A stretch of 64,000 nucleotides of DNA from Actinoplanes oblitus. Its GTDB lineage: Bacteria; Actinomycetota; Actinomycetes; Mycobacteriales; Micromonosporaceae. The stretch is taken from contig NZ_CP126980.1 of assembly GCF_030252345.1 (NCBI RefSeq), positions 7,393,501 through 7,457,500 on the forward strand. The letters run 5' to 3'. The notes beneath the pieces were generated by a model. The model saw only the letters and a program-made list of their open reading frames with translations. It ran no database searches and was not told the origin of the DNA. The position numbers and the translations under genes were made by a program. This document shows positions 33,733 through 44,474 of this stretch, piece by piece (within the stretch, counting starts at the first letter, position 1; each line of letters opens with the position of its first letter).

Positions 33733-34118
33733 CCGGCCGGGTCGGCGTAAACCCGCAGCGGCTCCTCCGGGTCGTCACTGCGGTCGAACCGCAGCGTGGC
33801 GCCCAGGCTCAGGGCCCGCTCGTGCTGCCGGTTCAGCTCCTCGACCGACGGCACCGAGGTGTCCAGGTGCATCTGCTGCGGGACCGCCTGGTCCGGCCAG
33901 GTGGTCGGCTTCAGGTCCGGCTCCTGCTGGAACGCCAGCCGCACCCCGCCGTCCCCGACCAGCACCAGCCAGTCACGGCCCTTCTCGTCGTCCTCGCCCG
34001 GTGCCGGCGGCTCGTCGCCGGGCCGGTACGTCATCCCGAGCAGGCGCCGATAGAACTCGGCGAGCCCGCGCGCATCCGGAGTGTCCAGCACTATCGATCG
34101 CAGTCGCGGAAAACCCAT
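33702..34118 (-). CDS. VOC-superfamily (glyoxalase-like) protein
   Basis: 138 residues, one VOC unit pair: RSIVLDTPDARGLAEFYRRL at the start, QQMHLDTSVPSVEEL in the middle and VYADPAGHMFCVF at the end, supplying the His/Glu-type metal-ligand positions. These small proteins act in lyase, dioxygenase or antibiotic-binding roles; which one applies here cannot be read. Start ATG 34118. It is convergent and overlapping with the HxlR gene. Confidence 0.9.
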   Translation of the reverse strand: MGFPRLRSIVLDTPDARGLAEFYRRLLGMTYRPGDEPPAPGEDDEKGRDWLVLVGDGGVRLAFQQEPDLKPTTWPDQAVPQQMHLDTSVPSVEELNRQHERALSLGATLRFDRSDDPEEPLRVYADPAGHMFCVFVAS

Positions 34119-34182
34119 GGCCCCCTTCTACCCCGGCCCGGCCGGATGACGCCGGTTGCGAGCCGTCCATACCGTCGGCCAC

Positions 34183-35160
34183 ATGAGAGCTGTCCTTCAG
34201 GACGTCTACGGCGATGCCGGCGTGCTCCAGGTTCGCGACGTCGACCGCCCCGTACCCAAGCCCGGTGAGGTGCTCGTCCGGGTGGTCGCGGCCGGGGTCG
34301 ACCCCGGCGTGTGGCACATGATGACCGGCCGGCCGTGGGCGATGCGCCCGGTCACCGGCATCCGCACCCCGAAAATCCAGATCCGCGGCCGGGACCTGGC
34401 CGGCGTCGTCGAGGCCGTCGGCAGCGACGGCACCGGCTTCCACCCCGGCGACGAGGTCTACGGCACCACCTCGACCGGCTCGTTCGCCGAGTTCGCCACC
34501 GCGTCCGCCGACCGGCTCGCCGCCAAACCGGCGAACCTCTCCTTCGAGCAGGCAGCCGTCGTCCCGGTCTCCGGCACCACGGCGCTGCAGGCGATCCGGG
34601 ACACCGCGCGGGTCCGGGCCGGCCAGCGGGTCCTGGTGGTCGGCGCCGGCGGTGGCATCGGCAGCTTCGCGGTCCAGCTCGCCTTCGCGGCCGGCGCCGA
34701 CGTCACCGGCGTCTGCAGCGCCGGCAAGGCGGAGCTGGTCCGCTCGTTCGGCGCCACCGACGTGCTCGACTACCGCACCGAGGAGGTGGACGCCCGCGGC
34801 CCGGTCTTCGACGTGATCATCGACATCGCCGGCAACCGCCCGCTGTCCCTGCTGCGCCGCGCCCTCACCCCGCGCGGCACCCTGGTCCTGATCGGCGGCG
34901 AGGCGCGCGGCACCGCCCTGCTCGGCGGGATGAGCCGCCCGTGGATCGCCGCCCCGCTCAACTCCCTGGTCAGCCGCCAGCGCCTGGTCGGCATGATCAC
35001 CAAGGAGAACGCCGACGACCTGCGCGCCCTAGCCGAACTCCTGGAGAACGGGACACTCCGCGCGGCAGTGGAGCGCGCCTTCCCGCTGTCCCACGCGGCG
35101 GACGCCATCCGGCTGATCGGTTCCGGCCACAGCCGCGGCAAGCTGGTGATCACCGTCTGA
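34183..35160 (+). CDS. MDR-family NAD(P)-dependent alcohol dehydrogenase/quinone oxidoreductase
   Basis: 325 residues. Medium-chain dehydrogenase/reductase: VPKPGEVLVRVVAAGVDPG, the GDEVYGTTSTGSFAEF loop, VPVSGTTALQAI, and the nucleotide-binding VLVVGAGGGIGSFAVQLAFA. No structural-zinc cysteines are present, so it belongs to the quinone-oxidoreductase-like branch. ATG 34183 is used. Its C-terminal codons (RGKLVITV) are the source of short duplicated copies just downstream (see the repeat at 35134). Confidence 0.92.
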   Translation: MRAVLQDVYGDAGVLQVRDVDRPVPKPGEVLVRVVAAGVDPGVWHMMTGRPWAMRPVTGIRTPKIQIRGRDLAGVVEAVGSDGTGFHPGDEVYGTTSTGSFAEFATASADRLAAKPANLSFEQAAVVPVSGTTALQAIRDTARVRAGQRVLVVGAGGGIGSFAVQLAFAAGADVTGVCSAGKAELVRSFGATDVLDYRTEEVDARGPVFDVIIDIAGNRPLSLLRRALTPRGTLVLIGGEARGTALLGGMSRPWIAAPLNSLVSRQRLVGMITKENADDLRALAELLENGTLRAAVERAFPLSHAADAIRLIGSGHSRGKLVITV

Positions 35161-35250
35161 CCCGCCACCCCGCACGGTCCGCCGACAAGCTGCTGGTCAC
35201 CGTCCGACCCCGCACGGTCCGCCGGCAAGCTGCTGGTCACCGTCTGACCC
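35134..35250. repeat. Duplicated copies of the 3' end of the MDR gene
   Basis: The end of the gene reads CGGCAAGCTGGTGATCACC plus GTCTGA. Two close copies follow in the non-coding DNA: a GACAAGCTGCTGGTCACCGT copy near 35184 and a GGCAAGCTGCTGGTCACCGT copy near 35224, each flanked by CCGCACGGTCCGCC. The second copy even preserves the TGA. Confidence 0.7.
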
Positions 35251-35410
35251 CGCCACCCCGCACGGTCCGTCGATCCGCGACGGTCCGCTCCGGCTTGCGG
35301 TCACCGCTTTCCGGTACGCCCGAAGCACCCGCCCGCCCCTCGCTCTCCCGCCCTGCCCGACGCCTCGCCCGGCGCCCGCCCCGGCTGGCACTCACGGCCC
35401 TATCCCGGCC

Positions 35411-35600
35411 CCCGACACCACCACCACAACCAGCCCAGCACCACCGGCTGGCACCCACGACCCCATCCCAGCCCCCGACACCACCACCACAACCAGCCCA
35501 GCACCACCGACTGGCACCCACGACCCCATCCCAGCCCCCGACACCACCACCACAACCAGCCCAGCACCACCGGCTGGCACCCATGGCCCTCTCCCTGGTC
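35411..35600. repeat. 63-bp tandem repeat, three copies
   Basis: Copies begin at 35411, 35474 and 35537 with CCCGACACCACCACCACAAC. They are almost identical; differences such as GGCTGG versus GACTGG mark the units. The unit contains CACCACCACAACCAGCCCAG and ACCCCATCCCAGC. One plus-strand frame reads the array as a Pro/Gln/His 21-residue repeat and a minus frame as GLVVVVVSGAG-type repeats. Confidence 0.9.
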
Positions 35601-35756
35601 CGGACAGGCCCATGAGGATCAGCCGGGCGGTGTGCGGCGGGACAGGCCGCGGTGACCGAGGCGGGCGTACCGGAAATGTCGGACGGGATCGGTAAGTGGG
35701 CCACGGACCGCAAGCCGTTGCGTATCAGGTATGACCAGGTCATGCAGGGGCGGCAA

Positions 35757-35965
35757 GGGGCGGCCGAGACCGCGACCAGCGGCCCCCCGGCCTGGCAACC
35801 AGACCGCGACCAACCACGGACCGCAAACGGCGGCCGCAACCGCGACCAGCAGTCCCCCGGCCTGGCAACCAGACCGCAACCAATCACGGACCACAACCGG
35901 CGGCCGCAACCGCGACCAGCAGCCCCCGGCCTGGCAACCAAACCGCAACGGGCGGCCGCGACCGT
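35757..35965. repeat. About 70-bp tandem repeat, three copies
   Basis: CCCGGCCTGGCAACCA recurs with its CGGCCTGG at 35788, 35858 and 35927 (periods 70 and 69). Each copy also contains GGCGGCCGCAACCGCGACCA. Its sequence is unrelated to that of the adjacent 63-bp array. Confidence 0.88.
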
Positions 35966-36033
35966 GACCACACCGCGGACCGCGCCGGGTAGTGACCGGG
36001 CCCGGCGAGACGACGGTGCGGGACGAGACGGTG

Positions 36034-37305
36034 TCAGGGGCTGGCGACCGGAGCCGGATCGCGGGCGGTGGCGGTGACCCAGGCGAGCACCGGCCGCACC
36101 CCGATCCCGCAGCCGGCGAAGAGGCCGGCGATGACCCACCAGCCCCACCCGCCGGTCTGGATGGCCAGGTAGGTCAGGCCGGCCGGACCCAGCATCCGCC
36201 CGAGGCCCTGCACGGACTTGTCGAGGCCGATGTACACCCCGCGCTGGGCGGCCGGCGGGATCTCCGTCTGGACGAACCACTGGGCGGCGGAGACCCAGAG
36301 TTCGGCACCGGTGAAGAGGGCGACGATCAGGGTCAGCAGGGCGATGGTGAGCCAGCCGTGGGTACGGCCGGTGAGGGCGGCGAGGGGGCTGCCGACGGCG
36401 GCGGCCCAGGCGGCCCAGCGGGCCAGGCGGATGACGCCGGGCAGGGTGTCGGCACCCCGGGTGGCGCGGACCTGCAGGGTGACGGCCAGGACGGTGTTCA
36501 GGGCGACCAGGCCGCCGAGGACCGGCTTCGGCACGTCGGTGAAGGTGATCGCCCAGAGCGGCAGGACCTCGGCCCAGACGAGGCTGTGCAGCCACAGGAC
36601 ACCGAAGAGCAGGGACATCGCGGCGTACGGGCGGTCGCGCAGGACGGTCCACGGACTGGGGTGCCCGGCGTCGCCGGTGGTCGGCCCGGCCGGGGTGGCG
36701 GGTGGCATCCGGAGCACCGCCACGCCGTTGAGGCCGATGCCGGCGGCCGCGGTGTACACCAGGACGAGCAGGCCGGCGCGGGAGTCGAGGGCGAGGGCAG
36801 CGGCGCCCAGCCCGGCGCCGACGGTCCAGCCGGCGTTGAGGTAGGCGCGACTGAACGCCATCGCCCGGACCCGGGACTCGGCCGGAAGCGCGGCGGCCAT
36901 GTAGACCACCCGGCCCGCGGTGGCCAGCGTGTCGGCCGTCGTCTGCACGCAGATCACCAGCAGGAACAGCCAGAAGGTGCGGGCCAGTGGGTAGGTGGCG
37001 AAGGCGGCCGCCTGCACCAGCGCGCCGGTCGCCCAGGCGCGTTGCCCGCCGATCCGGTCGGCGAGGTGGCCGAACGGCATCGAGCCGAGCACGGCGAGCA
37101 GCCCGCCGAGGGAGAGGCCGATGCCGATCTGTACCGGGGTGAGGCCGACGTACCGGGTGAAGAAGACCACACTGCCGGTCAGGAAGGTGCCGATGCCGAG
37201 GCCCCACAGGGCGTTCTGGAAGGACATCTTCCGCGGCAGGCCGGGCGGCGGCAGGATCTTCTGGAGCGGAGCCGGTAAATCGATCATCGTGGGACATCGG
37301 ATCAT
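36034..37305 (-). CDS. Major facilitator superfamily transporter
   Basis: 423 residues, about 12 hydrophobic helices in two halves. The conserved loop between helices 2 and 3 reads GHLADRIGGQRAW, the MFS motif A. The central loop (PATPAGPTTGDAGHPSPWTV) separates the halves. The substrate is unknown; drug-efflux-like members have this form. The start is at 37305 or, leaving out six residues, ATG 37287. The gene ends at the repeat-filled intergenic region and is divergent from the HEAT-repeat gene. Confidence 0.9.
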   Translation of the reverse strand: MIRCPTMIDLPAPLQKILPPPGLPRKMSFQNALWGLGIGTFLTGSVVFFTRYVGLTPVQIGIGLSLGGLLAVLGSMPFGHLADRIGGQRAWATGALVQAAAFATYPLARTFWLFLLVICVQTTADTLATAGRVVYMAAALPAESRVRAMAFSRAYLNAGWTVGAGLGAAALALDSRAGLLVLVYTAAAGIGLNGVAVLRMPPATPAGPTTGDAGHPSPWTVLRDRPYAAMSLLFGVLWLHSLVWAEVLPLWAITFTDVPKPVLGGLVALNTVLAVTLQVRATRGADTLPGVIRLARWAAWAAAVGSPLAALTGRTHGWLTIALLTLIVALFTGAELWVSAAQWFVQTEIPPAAQRGVYIGLDKSVQGLGRMLGPAGLTYLAIQTGGWGWWVIAGLFAGCGIGVRPVLAWVTATARDPAPVASP

Positions 37306-37428
37306 TTACCGGTGGGAAACCACAAGGTCATATCCTCGCGGCGAGGATCACCCCCGGCGGGGCGGCGCGGCGGCCCGGGACCGGTGTATCCGGCCGTTCC
37401 GTCATATCCGCCTTGTACCTTCATTCCT

Positions 37429-38388
37429 GTGTTGGACGATCTTGCAGCAGTGGACTGGGCGGCGCTGACCCACCGGCACGGCCCGGCGGCGGACGTGCCC
37501 GATCTGCTGCGGGCGGTCGCCGAGGGTGACTCCGACGCGCTCGACGCCCTGGAGGAGGACCTGGTCTGTGCCGCCGACGGGGTCTACCCGGCCACCACCC
37601 AGGCGGTGCCGTTCCTGATCCGGATCCTGGACGTGGCGGCCGCCGAGACCGGGGCGGTGCTCGGGACGCTGTCCCGGATGCTGAGCGGCGGCCGGCACGC
37701 GCACGAGCCGGACGCCGCGCCGGCCACCCGGGCCGCCGTCGTCGCCGGCCTGCCCAGCTACCTGCGACTGCTCGCCGCGCACCCGGACGAGCAGGTGCGC
37801 AGCGCCGCGGCGTACCTGATCGGCGAGCTCGGCCCGGACGTGGCCGGCGGCGCGTCGGCGACGCTGCGGCAGGCCTCCGTGGTGGACCGCGCCGAGGTGG
37901 TCCGGGCCGCTGCCGTGCGGGCGCTCGCCAGTCGGGGGGAGACCGCCGACGACCGGCTCGCCGACCCGTCGCCGATGGTCCGGCTGGTCGCCGCGATGGC
38001 GCTGTCCGGCGCGGACCCGGCCGCGCCGCTGCCCGGCCCGGTGGTGCAGATCCTGGAGCGGGACGCGCTTGCCGCGCGCGACGTGATCGCGCGCACGCAG
38101 GATGCCGACCGGCCGCTCACCTGGGTGCTGGAGGAGCTGGCCCCCCGCTACGACCTGCAGGTCCGGTTGGTCACCGGGTGGCTGCGGCACCCGTCGGCGG
38201 AGGTCCGCCGGGCGGCCGGGTCGGCGGTGTCCACGCCGTTGCGGGCCTGGCCACCGGCCGCGGCCCTGCTGGCCGGCCCGCTCGCCGAGGCGCTCGACGA
38301 CCCGGACGAGCAGGTCCGCGCGGAGGCAGCGGACCGGCTGGCGTCGGCCGGCGCGGCAGCCGGACTGACGGCCGAGCCCTCCCCGTAG
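37429..38388 (+). CDS. HEAT-repeat protein
   Basis: 319 residues from GTG 37429. It is all-helical, with repeated HEAT-like units, for example AHPDEQVRSAAAYLIGELG, VRAAAVRALASRGETADDRL and the C-terminal DDPDEQVRAEAADRLASAG. Such proteins are scaffolds for protein-protein binding. No catalytic domain is attached, and partners are unknown. The upstream frame is open, but the GTG and the sequence LDDLAAVDW fit similar actinobacterial proteins. The gene is divergent from the MFS gene and followed by the secreted hydrolase. Confidence 0.82.
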   Translation: MLDDLAAVDWAALTHRHGPAADVPDLLRAVAEGDSDALDALEEDLVCAADGVYPATTQAVPFLIRILDVAAAETGAVLGTLSRMLSGGRHAHEPDAAPATRAAVVAGLPSYLRLLAAHPDEQVRSAAAYLIGELGPDVAGGASATLRQASVVDRAEVVRAAAVRALASRGETADDRLADPSPMVRLVAAMALSGADPAAPLPGPVVQILERDALAARDVIARTQDADRPLTWVLEELAPRYDLQVRLVTGWLRHPSAEVRRAAGSAVSTPLRAWPPAAALLAGPLAEALDDPDEQVRAEAADRLASAGAAAGLTAEPSP

Positions 38389-38478
38389 GGGATCAGATGG
38401 GTCCGATTCCGGATATGTCGGTGGCCACGGCGACGAAACGATGTATCGGCCACCGTCGCTGAGCCCCGAGGAGGCGTC

Positions 38479-39870
38479 ATGCGCCTGGTCCCGCTCATCA
38501 CCGCCGTGCTGGTCGCGGCGGCACCGGCAGTCGCGCACGCCGAGCCCGCCCGGCCGGCCCTGGACTGGGGCGAGTGCACCGAGGTCATCCCGGACATCAC
38601 GCCTGACAAGTCGGTCACCTGCGGATGGCTGACGCTGCCGGTGGACTGGGCGCGCCCGCACGGGGCGACGTTCCGGATGGCGGTGGCCAAGCGGGCCGCG
38701 CCGGATCCGGAGCGCCGGGTGGGAACGCTGGTGTTCGGGCCGGGCGGGCCGGGGGACTCGGGCGTCTACCGGGTCCGGCAGGGCACCCGGTTCAGCCCGG
38801 AGCAGCTGGCCCGGTTCGACATCGTGAGCTTCGACCCGCGTACCGTCGCCCGGTCGGCCGCCCCCACCTGCGCGCCGGAAGCGGACCGCCCACCGGTGAT
38901 CCTCAGCGGTCAGGCCGCCTTCGACCGGGCGGTAGCGACCAACCGCGCCTACTGGGCGCGGTGCCGGGCGAGCAGCCCGGCCTTCGGCAACGCGGACTCG
39001 GTGACCGTCGCGCGGGACCTGGACGCGCTGCGCCGGGCGCTGGGCGAGCCGCGGCTGACCTTCCACGGCAGCTCCTACGGCACGCTGCTGGGCCAGATGT
39101 ACGCCGAGCGGTTCCCCGGCCGGGTGCGCGCCATCGTGCTGGAGAGCCCGTTCGACCACGATCTGCCGCTGACCGAGTTCGTCCGGTCCGAGGCGGCCGC
39201 CTCGCAGGACGCCTTCGACCAGTTCGTGGCCTGGTGCGACCGGGTCACCACGGCCGAGTGCGTGCTGCACGGCACCGACATCCGAGCCACCTGGCACGCG
39301 ATCCTCGAGCGCGCCGGCAACGACGGTTACCGGCCGCTGACCACGTTCGAGATCGCGGCCTTCCCGATGGCGCTGACCCCGCAGTGGCCCCGGCTGGCCG
39401 ACCTGATCAGCAAGCTCGCCGGGGGCTACGTGCCGCCGCGGCCGCCACTGGACGTGGCGCCCGGGGTGTTCTGCGCGGACTTCCCGGCGAACGTGCGGGA
39501 TTTCCGGGCGTACCGAAAATTGGTGGAGATCGCGGCGAAGGCCGCGCCGGACGTGCCCTACGGCGCCGGGATGCTCGCGATCCGGACCTGTCTGGGCTGG
39601 CCGCGGCCGCTGGCGAATCCGCCGCACCGGCTGAGCGTGCGCACCCGCACCCCGCTGCTGGTGTTCGACGCGGTGCACGACCCGCGGACGCCCTACGGGT
39701 GGGCCCGGCACGTGACGGCCGAGCTCGGCACCAGCGGGCGGCTGGTCACCTACCTGGGCGCCGGGCACGGGCAGTACCGGGCGACCGCGTGCACCACCGC
39801 CGTGATCGACAGGTACCTGATCGACCTGACGGTCCCGCCGCCGGGCACCACGTGCCCGGCGGCGGACTGA
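38479..39870 (+). CDS. Secreted alpha/beta-hydrolase, tripeptidyl-aminopeptidase-like
   Basis: 463 residues. A Sec signal peptide (LITAVLVAAAPAVAHA) is followed by an alpha/beta hydrolase of the proteinase/TAP type: VFGPGGPGDSGV oxyanion loop, FHGSSYGTLLGQMYAERFPG nucleophile elbow, and the late acid and His (FDAVHDPRTP and LGAGHGQY). Members cleave short N-terminal peptides or esters outside the cell. ATG 38479 is preceded by GAGGAGGCGTC. The last codons form a strong hairpin. It converges on the NUDIX gene with a 6-base gap. Confidence 0.9.
   Translation: MRLVPLITAVLVAAAPAVAHAEPARPALDWGECTEVIPDITPDKSVTCGWLTLPVDWARPHGATFRMAVAKRAAPDPERRVGTLVFGPGGPGDSGVYRVRQGTRFSPEQLARFDIVSFDPRTVARSAAPTCAPEADRPPVILSGQAAFDRAVATNRAYWARCRASSPAFGNADSVTVARDLDALRRALGEPRLTFHGSSYGTLLGQMYAERFPGRVRAIVLESPFDHDLPLTEFVRSEAAASQDAFDQFVAWCDRVTTAECVLHGTDIRATWHAILERAGNDGYRPLTTFEIAAFPMALTPQWPRLADLISKLAGGYVPPRPPLDVAPGVFCADFPANVRDFRAYRKLVEIAAKAAPDVPYGAGMLAIRTCLGWPRPLANPPHRLSVRTRTPLLVFDAVHDPRTPYGWARHVTAELGTSGRLVTYLGAGHGQYRATACTTAVIDRYLIDLTVPPPGTTCPAAD
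39835..39865. terminator. Hairpin inside the 3' end of the secreted hydrolase gene
   Basis: CCGCCGCCGGGCA (39835-39847) and TGCCCGGCGGCGG (39853-39865) form a 13-bp stem around a 5-base loop, just before the stop codon. With only 6 bases between the convergent genes, it is the only terminator candidate. Confidence 0.6.
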
Positions 39871-39876
39871 AACCGA

Positions 39877-40424
39877 TCAGCGGACCCGGGCTGCGGCCAG
39901 CAGCCCGGCCACCGCTGCCGCATTGGTGATCTCGCCGCGCAGCACCATGGCGACCGCCTCGTCCAGGTCGACCCGGACCACCTCCAGGTCGGCCTCCTCC
40001 TCGGCGCGCGCGTGCCGCTCCCCCGCCGGCACCTCGGCCAGGTCCCGGGCCAGGAAGACCAGCACGTGCTCGTTGCTGAACCCGGGCGAGGTGTGCAGCT
40101 CGACCAACCGGTCGAACCGGCCGGCCGTCAGGTCCACCTCCTCGGCCAGCTCGCGGGCCGCGGTCAGCTCCGGCTCCTCGCCGTCGACGTCGCGCAGCCC
40201 GGCCGGCAGCTCCCAGATCCGGGCGCCGAGCGCGTGCCGGTACTGCTTGATCAGCACCACCCGGTCCTGCTCGTCGAGGGCGACCACGACGACCGCGCCC
40301 TTGTTGCGCACCACGTCCCGCTTGGCGGTGCCGCCGTCGGACATGGTCACCTCGTCGGTGAACACGTCGAAGATCGCGCCGCGGTAGCGCTCGACGCGGG
40401 TCACCGTCTCGTGCTCGAAGGCCA

Positions 40425-40425
<1 letters not shown>
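39877..40425 (-). CDS. NUDIX hydrolase, ADP-ribose pyrophosphatase-type
   Basis: 182 residues. The NUDIX box is in AARELAEEVDL with the preceding glycine in PAGLRDVDGEEP (Gly-x5-Glu-x7-Arg-Glu-x-x-Glu-Glu pattern), flanked by IKQYRHALGARIWELPAG typical of ADP-ribose pyrophosphatases. It clears nucleoside diphosphate compounds. Its ATG overlaps the pyrG stop in TGATG, so it is translationally coupled to pyrG. This pair is conserved in actinobacteria. Confidence 0.93.
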
Positions 40426-42179
<1,754 letters not shown>

Positions 42180-42233
42180 TCACCGTAACACTCATTGCTG
42201 GACTCGCCACGTTCGGGCTGGTGGACGTGCGTG

Positions 42234-44474
42234 TCAACCAGTCGGCTCGGTTACCGAGAGTTGATCACCGTCGGCTTTGCGCAACAACGGGCCGCCCGGG
42301 CCGTCGGTCTCCCCGGGCGGCGGCGTGCGGTCCGCGGCGTGCAACAGGACCCGCAGCGCGGTCAGCACCGCGACCGGCACCGCCGTCGCGGCCGCCGCGC
42401 CGGCCACCCCGAGCGCGGTACCGCCCAGGATCCCGGCCGTGATGGTCGCCACCACCGTCCCGGCGATCGCGCCGCGGACGGCCGGGTGCAAGCCGTACAC
42501 CCGGTTCAGCCCGCCCCACGGGGAGAACTGGCAGAACGCCAGCATCAGCGCGCCGGCCAGGGCCAGCAGGCTGAGCGGGCTGTCCAGCAGCGCCTGGCCG
42601 TTCGCCGCGGCGGCCCGCTGCATCGCCGGGCCGGCCGTGCCGCTGCCCAGCGCGCTCAGGAACCGGCCCAGGGTGCCCTGCTCCAGCGGCGCCCGGTGCA
42701 GGTCGAAGGCGGCGAACCCGACGGTCACCGCGATCGCCCCCACGGTCGCCCAGGCCACCCGCGGGAAGGTGAGCCAGCCGCCGGAGCTGAGCGCGGCGGC
42801 CACGCACACCCCGGCCGTCACGGCGATCGCACCGACCGGGTCGGCGCCCAGGTAGGGGCTGCCGACCATGACCACGCCGAGGCCGCCGAACAGCACCATC
42901 ACCACCGGGCGCCAGGTGCGGCCCACCCACTGGGCGGAACAGCCGGCCGCCAGCAGCAGCCCGGCGACGAACACGCCCAGCCCGACGCTGCCCAGGCCGG
43001 CGTACCGGACGCCGTGCGTGGCGGAGTAACCGGCCACCCCGTTGAGTTGCAGGCGGGCGCCGGTGAGCAGGTCGACCACGACGACGATGGCGCTCAGCAC
43101 GGCCGCCGCGCCCATCGGCCACAGGGTCATCCGGTAGCGCGGGGCCAGGCGTACCGCGAGGGTGCCGGCGGCCATCAGCAGCAGGGTGGCGCCGCCGAAC
43201 ATCCAGGCCGGGTGGGCACTGGACCACCACGGCGCCACATCGGCCACCAGGGCCGCCGGGATCGCCAGCGAGGCGGCGACCAGGGCCGCCTCCAGCACCG
43301 CCACCAGCCGGGGCGGGGGCAGCGGCGGGGCGACCGGGCCGGCGTGCCGCCGGGCCCGCACCAGCACCGGCACGACGGCGAGGAACAGCACCAGCTGCAG
43401 GGCGGCCAGCACCCCGAAGAAGATCGACGCCACCCCGCGCTGGGCGATCGCCCGCTGGTCGGCGTTGTGGTGCCCCTGCATCGCGGCGGCCACGTCGTCC
43501 GGGCGGCCGGTGGCGACGGTGGCGGCGTACCCGGCGAACAGTTTCTCCGGGGCCGGCCGGCCGAGCGCGGCCAGCACCGTCGGGGCCAGGTCGACCAGCT
43601 GCAGGTAGCCGTCCCGGCCGGTGCCGGCCGAGGTGAGCCAGCCGCCCCGCCAGCCGTCGCCCTCGGCGATCGCCACGTGCAGCCGGGAGGTGGCGTCGGT
43701 GTCGGCGATCCCGGCGATCAGCATCAGCGACCGGTCCGGGCGGGCTGCCAGGATCCGGGCCAGGGTGGCGTCGGCGGCGGCCACCGCCGCCTTGCGCTCC
43801 GCGCCGGTGCCGGTGATCGTGCCCAGGTCGACGATGCTCAGCACGCAGTCGGAGAGCAGTTTCGCCGGGTTGGCGGGCAGCGTGTCGGCGTACTGGTCGA
43901 CGCGGCCGAACGGCCGGGCGGCGGCGACCGCGGCGTTCGGGCCGATCGCCACGGTGCAGCGCACCGACTCGGCCAGCGCGCCCGGGGTGGTGCCGTAAGG
44001 CAGCCGCTCCTGGTTGTTGCGGACCACGGTGTTCTGCGCTGTCACGCTCGCGCCGATGGCGTCCGGGCGGGTCAGCTCCGGCACGGCCACCGGGCACCTG
44101 CCGTGGACCGGCCGGACGGTGTCCCAAGCCGCGTAGTTGCCCGCGCCCAGGGTCAGCCAGCCGTCCGCCGGGCAGGTGGTCTGCCGGGCCGAGCGCACCG
44201 ACAGCCAGCCGGTCGAGCCCCGGGTCGCCTCCTGCCACAGGGCCGGGGTGCGCCGCGGGTCGAGGTCGTCCCAGCGCAGGCCGGCCGCGGCGGCGACCAC
44301 CACGTAGTCGGCCGCGCCGCGCCGCGCCTCACCGGCCGGGCGGATGGTCAGGCCGACCAGGCTGGCCACCCCGATCAGCATGACCAGCAGATAAGGGACC
44401 CAGGCCGCGGCACGCCGGCCGCGCGGGGTGCCCGGCGGGCGCACCCGCCGGATGCGGTCGAGCCGGCCGGTCAC
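42234..44474 (-). CDS. Large polytopic membrane protein with N-terminal extracytoplasmic alkaline-phosphatase-like part
   Basis: 746 residues. One membrane helix near residue 30 is followed by about 290 extracytoplasmic residues resembling the alkaline-phosphatase-like fold seen in conserved actinobacterial membrane proteins (DYVVVAAAAGLRWDDLDP, WLTLGAGNYAA, LMLIAGIADTD). About eleven further helices occupy residues 330-715. The metal ligands of a true phosphatase are not evident. The gene overlaps the upstream glycosyltransferase stop (GTGA), which implies coupled expression and a role in the same envelope pathway. Specific function unknown. Confidence 0.82.
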   Translation of the reverse strand: MTGRLDRIRRVRPPGTPRGRRAAAWVPYLLVMLIGVASLVGLTIRPAGEARRGAADYVVVAAAAGLRWDDLDPRRTPALWQEATRGSTGWLSVRSARQTTCPADGWLTLGAGNYAAWDTVRPVHGRCPVAVPELTRPDAIGASVTAQNTVVRNNQERLPYGTTPGALAESVRCTVAIGPNAAVAAARPFGRVDQYADTLPANPAKLLSDCVLSIVDLGTITGTGAERKAAVAAADATLARILAARPDRSLMLIAGIADTDATSRLHVAIAEGDGWRGGWLTSAGTGRDGYLQLVDLAPTVLAALGRPAPEKLFAGYAATVATGRPDDVAAAMQGHHNADQRAIAQRGVASIFFGVLAALQLVLFLAVVPVLVRARRHAGPVAPPLPPPRLVAVLEAALVAASLAIPAALVADVAPWWSSAHPAWMFGGATLLLMAAGTLAVRLAPRYRMTLWPMGAAAVLSAIVVVVDLLTGARLQLNGVAGYSATHGVRYAGLGSVGLGVFVAGLLLAAGCSAQWVGRTWRPVVMVLFGGLGVVMVGSPYLGADPVGAIAVTAGVCVAAALSSGGWLTFPRVAWATVGAIAVTVGFAAFDLHRAPLEQGTLGRFLSALGSGTAGPAMQRAAAANGQALLDSPLSLLALAGALMLAFCQFSPWGGLNRVYGLHPAVRGAIAGTVVATITAGILGGTALGVAGAAAATAVPVAVLTALRVLLHAADRTPPPGETDGPGGPLLRKADGDQLSVTEPTG

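Larger units (their letters stand above)
35161..36033. other. 870-base intergenic region made largely of tandem repeats
   Basis: It lies between the MDR gene and the end of the MFS gene (convergent). It contains the duplicated gene-end copies, a 63-bp array and a 70-bp array, listed separately. Open frames run through the arrays on both strands because the 63-bp unit is a multiple of three. They lack start signals and known domains, so no gene is called. Confidence 0.7.

Noticed and set aside
35237..35613. Repeat-encoded proteins on both strands of the 63-bp array
   Set aside because: Open frames follow from a unit that is a multiple of three; there is no start signal or family.
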